Positions 14,766-17,634 of a DNA stretch of 17,634 nucleotides are shown here, in pieces (the stretch's first letter is position 1; each line of letters opens with the position of its first letter). The notes under the pieces are model-generated. The model made no database searches, had not been told where the DNA came from, and saw only the letters and a program-made list of their open reading frames with translations. The position numbers and the translations under genes were made by a program. Location: NCBI GenBank assembly GCA_029865675.1, contig JARXAU010000228.1:1-17634 (forward strand), read 5' to 3'. The DNA comes from Rhodoferax sp. Lineage in GTDB: Bacteria > Pseudomonadota > Gammaproteobacteria > Burkholderiales > Burkholderiaceae_C.

Positions 14766-15379
14766 TTGGCGGCTCCTGGCGCGGCAGGCGCAGCGTCAAA
14801 GCTCACGGCGGGTGGCTTGGAAATTTCTTTTTCGTTCTCTACAGTGAAGTTGGCTTTTTGTTTCATGCCAAAAGCCATGGCGGTGAGGTTGGTGGGGAAG
14901 GAGCGCACCGTCACGTTGTATTCCTGCACCGCCTTGATATAGCGATTGCGGGCCACGGTAATGCGGTTCTCGGTGCCTTCAAGCTGGGCCTGCAAATCGC
15001 GAAAGGCCTGGTTGGCCTTGAGGTTGGGGTAGTTTTCTGCCACCACCAGCAAGCGCGACAGGGCGCCGCTGAGCTGGCCTTGCGCTTGCTGAAAGCGCTG
15101 GAAGGCGGCCGGGTCGTTCACCAGCTCGGGCGTGGCTTGAATGGACGTGGCCCGCGCGCGCGCGTCGACCACTTTGGTCAGGGTGTCTTGCTCAAACTTG
15201 GCCTCGCCTTTGACGGTGCTGACCAGGTTGGGCACCAGGTCCGCGCGGCGCTGGTACTGGTTGAGCACCTCGGACCAGCTCGCTTTGATCTGCTCGTCGC
15301 TGCTTTGCAGGCTGTTGTAGCCGCAGCCGTTCAGGGCCAAGGCCAAAAGTACGCCCAGTGAGGCGAGTAGTTTGCGCAT
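14762..15379 (-). CDS. lemA: LemA family lipoprotein
   Basis: This 205-residue protein is a LemA-family membrane protein. Here the N-terminus is a lipoprotein signal, with basic MRK, a hydrophobic stretch and lipobox LNGC, in place of the plain anchor of many LemA proteins. The long helical body has family motifs: ASWSEVLNQYQRRADLVPNLV (about 37-57), YPNLKANQAFRDLQAQLEGTENRI (about 123-146) and VARNRYIKAVQEYN, followed by the FPTNLTAMAFGM region. I chose ATG at 15379, with GGAG nine bases upstream, because it begins the signal peptide. It heads the LemA-TPM-TPM cluster. Function in bacteria is not well defined. Confidence 0.92.
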   Translation of the reverse strand: MRKLLASLGVLLALALNGCGYNSLQSSDEQIKASWSEVLNQYQRRADLVPNLVSTVKGEAKFEQDTLTKVVDARARATSIQATPELVNDPAAFQRFQQAQGQLSGALSRLLVVAENYPNLKANQAFRDLQAQLEGTENRITVARNRYIKAVQEYNVTVRSFPTNLTAMAFGMKQKANFTVENEKEISKPPAVSFDAAPAAPGAAK

Positions 15380-15510
15380 AGTGTTTACTCCGTTAGGGTT
15401 CAAGGTGCGGGTGGCCTTGCATGGTCGTCAAATGGGCCGCCGCCGCTCGCTTCAAAAGTCAGCGCTCGCGCGTTGTTAGGAATCCAAGAGCGGCCCTGAA
15501 GTATGTGCGG
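15380..15510. other. Spacer between the lactate dehydrogenase gene and lemA
   Basis: This 131-base stretch holds no credible gene and no clear terminator. It presumably carries the lemA promoter on the minus strand, but I could not pick out a convincing pair of hexamers. Confidence 0.3.
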
Positions 15511-16935
15511 CTAAAGCGCAAAAATTTTGCCCGGATTCATGATGTCGTGCGGGTCCAGGGCGGCTTTGATGGCGCGCATCATGTCCACCGCGCCTGCGCC
15601 GGTCTCGGCCACCAAAAAGTCCATTTTGTGCAGGCCCACGCCATGTTCGCCGGTGCAAGTGCCGCCCAAGCGCAGCGCGCGTGCTACCAGCAAGCCGTTG
15701 AGGTGTTCGGCCGTTTCGCGCTCCGAGGCACTGTTGGGGTCAATCAAATAACCCATGTGGAAATTGCCATCGCCCACATGGCCCACCATAAAGTAGGGAA
15801 TGCCTGCGGCATTGGCCTCGTCTACCGAATCGAGCAAGGCGTCGGCCAGCTTGGAAATCGGCAGGCAGGTGTCGGTGGTGATGCAGCGGCAACCCGGGCG
15901 CGACTGCACGCCGGCAAAGTAGGCGTTGTGCCGCGCGGTCCACAGCCGGGTGCGCTCTTCGGGCGTGCTGGCCCATGCAAAGCCCTGGCCCTGGTGGTCA
16001 TTAACGATGTCTTGCACCGTGGCAATCTGTTCTTGAACGCTGGCTGGCGACCCGTGGAATTCCATCAGCATCATCGGGCCCTCAGTCAGCCCGAGCTTGG
16101 AATGCTGGTTGACGATGCGCACCGTGTTGCCGTCTAGCAGCTCGCAGCGCGCAATCGGCACGCCCATCTGGATGATGGCAATCGTGGTCTTGACCGCATC
16201 GGCCAGCGAGGAGAAAGCGCAGGTGGCGGCCATTACTGCCTCGGGCAGCGGGTAGACCTTGAGGGTGATCTCGGTCATCACGCCCAGCGTGCCCTCGCTG
16301 CCCACCATCAGGCGCGTCAGGTCGTAGCCCGCCGCTGATTTGCGCGCCCGGGTGCCGGTGCGTACCACCGCGCCGCTGGCGGTGACCACCTCTAAGCGCA
16401 GCACGTTCTCGCGCATGGTGCCGTAGCGCACGGCGTTGGTGCCGCTGGCGCGCGTGGCGCACATGCCGCCCAGGGACGCATCGGCGCCCGGGTCAATCGG
16501 GAAAAACAGGCCGCTGCTTTTCAGCGCTTCATTGAGTTGTTTGCGCGTCACGCCCGGCTGCACGGTGACAGTCAGGTCTTCGGGGTGGGTGGCCACAATC
16601 TGGTTCATGCGGCCCAGGTCGATGCTGATGCCGCCTTGCACCGCCAGCAAATGGCCCTCCAAGGACGAGCCCACGCCGAAAGGAATCACCGGCACCCGGT
16701 ATTGCGCCGCCAAGCCCACAGCGGCGGCCACGTCGGCGGTGGACTCGGCAAACACCACGGCGGCCGGGGGCGGCACGTCAAACACCGACTCATCGCGACC
16801 GTGCTGCTCACGCACCGCCAGCGCGGTGGAACAACGCATGCCAAATTGCGCCTTGAGCGCGGCAATGAGTTCGGACGGGACGTCGCGCTGGTGGATCTGG
16901 GGCAGCAGCGCGTGCGGGGCGGTGGGGGCGTTCAT
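15511..16935 (-). CDS. FAD-linked oxidase, probable D-lactate dehydrogenase (cytochrome)
   Basis: This 474-residue flavoprotein belongs to the GlcD/LDHD group that oxidises D-2-hydroxy acids and passes electrons to cytochrome c or quinone. The N-terminal FAD-binding domain (about 55-235) shows VPVIPFGVGSSLEGH, GGISIDLGRMN, GADASLGGMCATRASGTNAVRYG and VGSEGTLGVMTE. The C-terminal oxidase domain has GCRCITTDTCLPIS, HVGDGNFHMGYLIDP with putative metal-binding histidines, and GTCTGEHGVGLHK before the terminal PHDIMNPGKIF. No signal peptide or iron-sulfur motif is visible. I chose ATG at 16935; the frame runs upstream to 17016 without family-like residues. The exact substrate (D-lactate, glycolate or another D-hydroxy acid) is not settled by sequence. 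Confidence 0.87.
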   Translation of the reverse strand: MNAPTAPHALLPQIHQRDVPSELIAALKAQFGMRCSTALAVREQHGRDESVFDVPPPAAVVFAESTADVAAAVGLAAQYRVPVIPFGVGSSLEGHLLAVQGGISIDLGRMNQIVATHPEDLTVTVQPGVTRKQLNEALKSSGLFFPIDPGADASLGGMCATRASGTNAVRYGTMRENVLRLEVVTASGAVVRTGTRARKSAAGYDLTRLMVGSEGTLGVMTEITLKVYPLPEAVMAATCAFSSLADAVKTTIAIIQMGVPIARCELLDGNTVRIVNQHSKLGLTEGPMMLMEFHGSPASVQEQIATVQDIVNDHQGQGFAWASTPEERTRLWTARHNAYFAGVQSRPGCRCITTDTCLPISKLADALLDSVDEANAAGIPYFMVGHVGDGNFHMGYLIDPNSASERETAEHLNGLLVARALRLGGTCTGEHGVGLHKMDFLVAETGAGAVDMMRAIKAALDPHDIMNPGKIFAL

Positions 16936-17003
16936 GGGCGGTCTCCGAAATGGGTGAGTTCGATACAAACGGGGCGGTGCAAAGCATAAGGGTTGGTGGC
17001 CCG

Positions 17004-17030
17004 TAGGACTGAACATTCTTAGGACTGAAC
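17004..17030. repeat. Two 11-bp direct repeats between divergent genes
   Basis: TAGGACTGAAC occurs at 17004-17014 and again, exactly, at 17020-17030, a period of 16 bases. The pair sits between the divergent lactate dehydrogenase and antitoxin genes, so it could be a regulator site for either, or a short duplication. Confidence 0.6.
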
Positions 17031-17061
17031 TCCGTGGCCTGCGGGGGATCTAAAGCCTGCA

Positions 17062-17082
17062 ATACACTCGCAAAATCTGTAT
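17062..17082 (+). promoter_or_regulatory. Possible operator of the RHH-PIN module
   Basis: ATACA (17062-17066) and TGTAT (17078-17082) form an inverted repeat with 11 bases between, ending just before the antitoxin ribosome site. Ribbon-helix-helix antitoxins normally bind repeats near their promoter, so this is a candidate. The arms are short, hence low confidence. Confidence 0.3.
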
Positions 17083-17096
17083 GACAAGGAGTTGCC

Positions 17097-17366
17097 ATGC
17101 TCTCAGTTCGCCTTAGCCCAACCATCGAAAAAAACCTCAACGCGTATTGCAAGCAAATGCACATGACCAAGTCGCAAGTGGTTCAAGAAGCGCTTGCGCA
17201 ATGGCTCAGCACGGCTACAAAGCAAAGCCCCTCCGCTGCTGAATCGGACCTGTCTTTTTTGTCACCGGACGACCCGATTCGCGCATTCATTGGCATCGCC
17301 AAAGACGGCATGAGCGCCGACGATCTGATGCGGATGACACGGGGCGACGACTGGAACACACCATGA
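17097..17366 (+). CDS. Ribbon-helix-helix (CopG-type) antitoxin
   Basis: This 89-residue protein has an N-terminal RHH DNA-binding fold: a short strand (LSVRLS, residues 2-7), helix one (PTIEKNLNAYCKQM), the turn TKSQ, and helix two (VVQEALAQWL). The C-terminal 45 residues (rich in Asp and Ser, including SFLSPDDPIRAFIGIAKDG) probably form the toxin-neutralising part. AAGGAG at 17086-17091 precedes the ATG by five bases. The stop overlaps the start of a PIN-domain gene (ATGA), the usual order for a VapBC-like type II toxin-antitoxin pair. Confidence 0.85.
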   Translation: MLSVRLSPTIEKNLNAYCKQMHMTKSQVVQEALAQWLSTATKQSPSAAESDLSFLSPDDPIRAFIGIAKDGMSADDLMRMTRGDDWNTP

Positions 17367-17634
17367 TCTTGGTGGACACCAACGTCTTTGTGGACGTGAT
17401 CCATAACGACCCCCTCTGGCTCCACTGGTCCTTGCGGGAATTGAGTAAAGCCAAACAAACAAATCAGCTGGTCACCAATTTTGTGGTCTACGCCGAGCTG
17501 CACACCCACAACACCGCAGGCCCCCACATTGATGCGTTCTTGCGCGAGCTGGAGGTGGGTCTACAAGACTTAACGCGCCCCGCCGCACAACTGGCCGCCA
17601 ACGAACACAACGTGGCCCAGCTGGAACAAGAGCT
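17363..17634 (+). CDS. PIN-domain toxin, VapC-like (3' end beyond window)
   Basis: Reading from ATG at 17363 the frame stays open to the window end, giving 90 residues so far. The start MILVDTNVFVD carries the first conserved acidic residue (Asp5) of PIN nucleases, and Glu45 in VVYAEL is the second; the remaining acidic residues lie beyond the edge. VapC-type PIN toxins cut tRNA or rRNA using magnesium and are held inactive by the partner antitoxin. The four-base overlap with the RHH antitoxin supports the pairing and coupled translation. Completeness of the gene cannot be judged. Confidence 0.82.
   Translation, partial: MILVDTNVFVDVIHNDPLWLHWSLRELSKAKQTNQLVTNFVVYAELHTHNTAGPHIDAFLRELEVGLQDLTRPAAQLAANEHNVAQLEQE

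Overview
The window is a dense, ordinary-looking stretch of a betaproteobacterial chromosome, most likely from the Comamonadaceae (Rhodoferax/Polaromonas-like). The family placement is inferred from gene order (dapA-bamC, coaBC-dut, pyrG-kdsA-eno-ftsB), moderately high GC, and an Ala-rich small lipoprotein of a type common in that family. It was not confirmed by any search.

Layout. 1-1468: the 3' end of dapA, then bamC (outer-membrane assembly lipoprotein), a perfect bidirectional terminator, and a convergent small Ala-rich lipoprotein with an internal 24-bp tandem repeat. 1682-3413: a divergent pair, a RoxA-type JmjC/cupin ribosomal oxygenase (minus) and a SlyD-like FKBP without a metal-binding tail (plus). 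3435-5120: coaBC-dut on the minus strand (coenzyme A synthesis and dUTP removal). 5189-10088: a plus-strand run pyrG, kdsA, eno, ftsB and a NadR-like P-loop kinase. KdsA has the ligand set of the metal-dependent class. 10122-12555: Hsp33 (hslO) and a gamma-carbonic-anhydrase-like protein on minus, and a DUF455 ferritin-like diiron protein diverging on plus.

12556-13344 is the most accessory-looking part: a 230-bp gap with several inverted repeats, then a MazE/MazF-like toxin-antitoxin pair. 13396-16935 is a minus-strand group: a cytochrome-type D-lactate dehydrogenase, then LemA lipoprotein, a TPM-domain membrane protein with a Gly-rich tail, and a second soluble TPM protein. 17097 to the end is a second toxin-antitoxin pair, a ribbon-helix-helix antitoxin and a PIN toxin cut by the window edge.

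Most genes are housekeeping: envelope building (BamC, KdsA, FtsB, LemA/TPM), nucleotide and cofactor supply (PyrG, Dut, CoaBC, NadR-like), glycolysis (Eno) and protein quality control (Hsp33, SlyD-like, RoxA). No tRNA, rRNA, CRISPR, insertion sequence or prophage was seen, and no gene-free stretch exceeds 300 bases. I found no clear new multi-gene system. The best candidates for novelty are the structured gap upstream of the MazEF-like pair, the tail of the NadR-like kinase, and the repeat-bearing control region between the lactate dehydrogenase and the PIN module.
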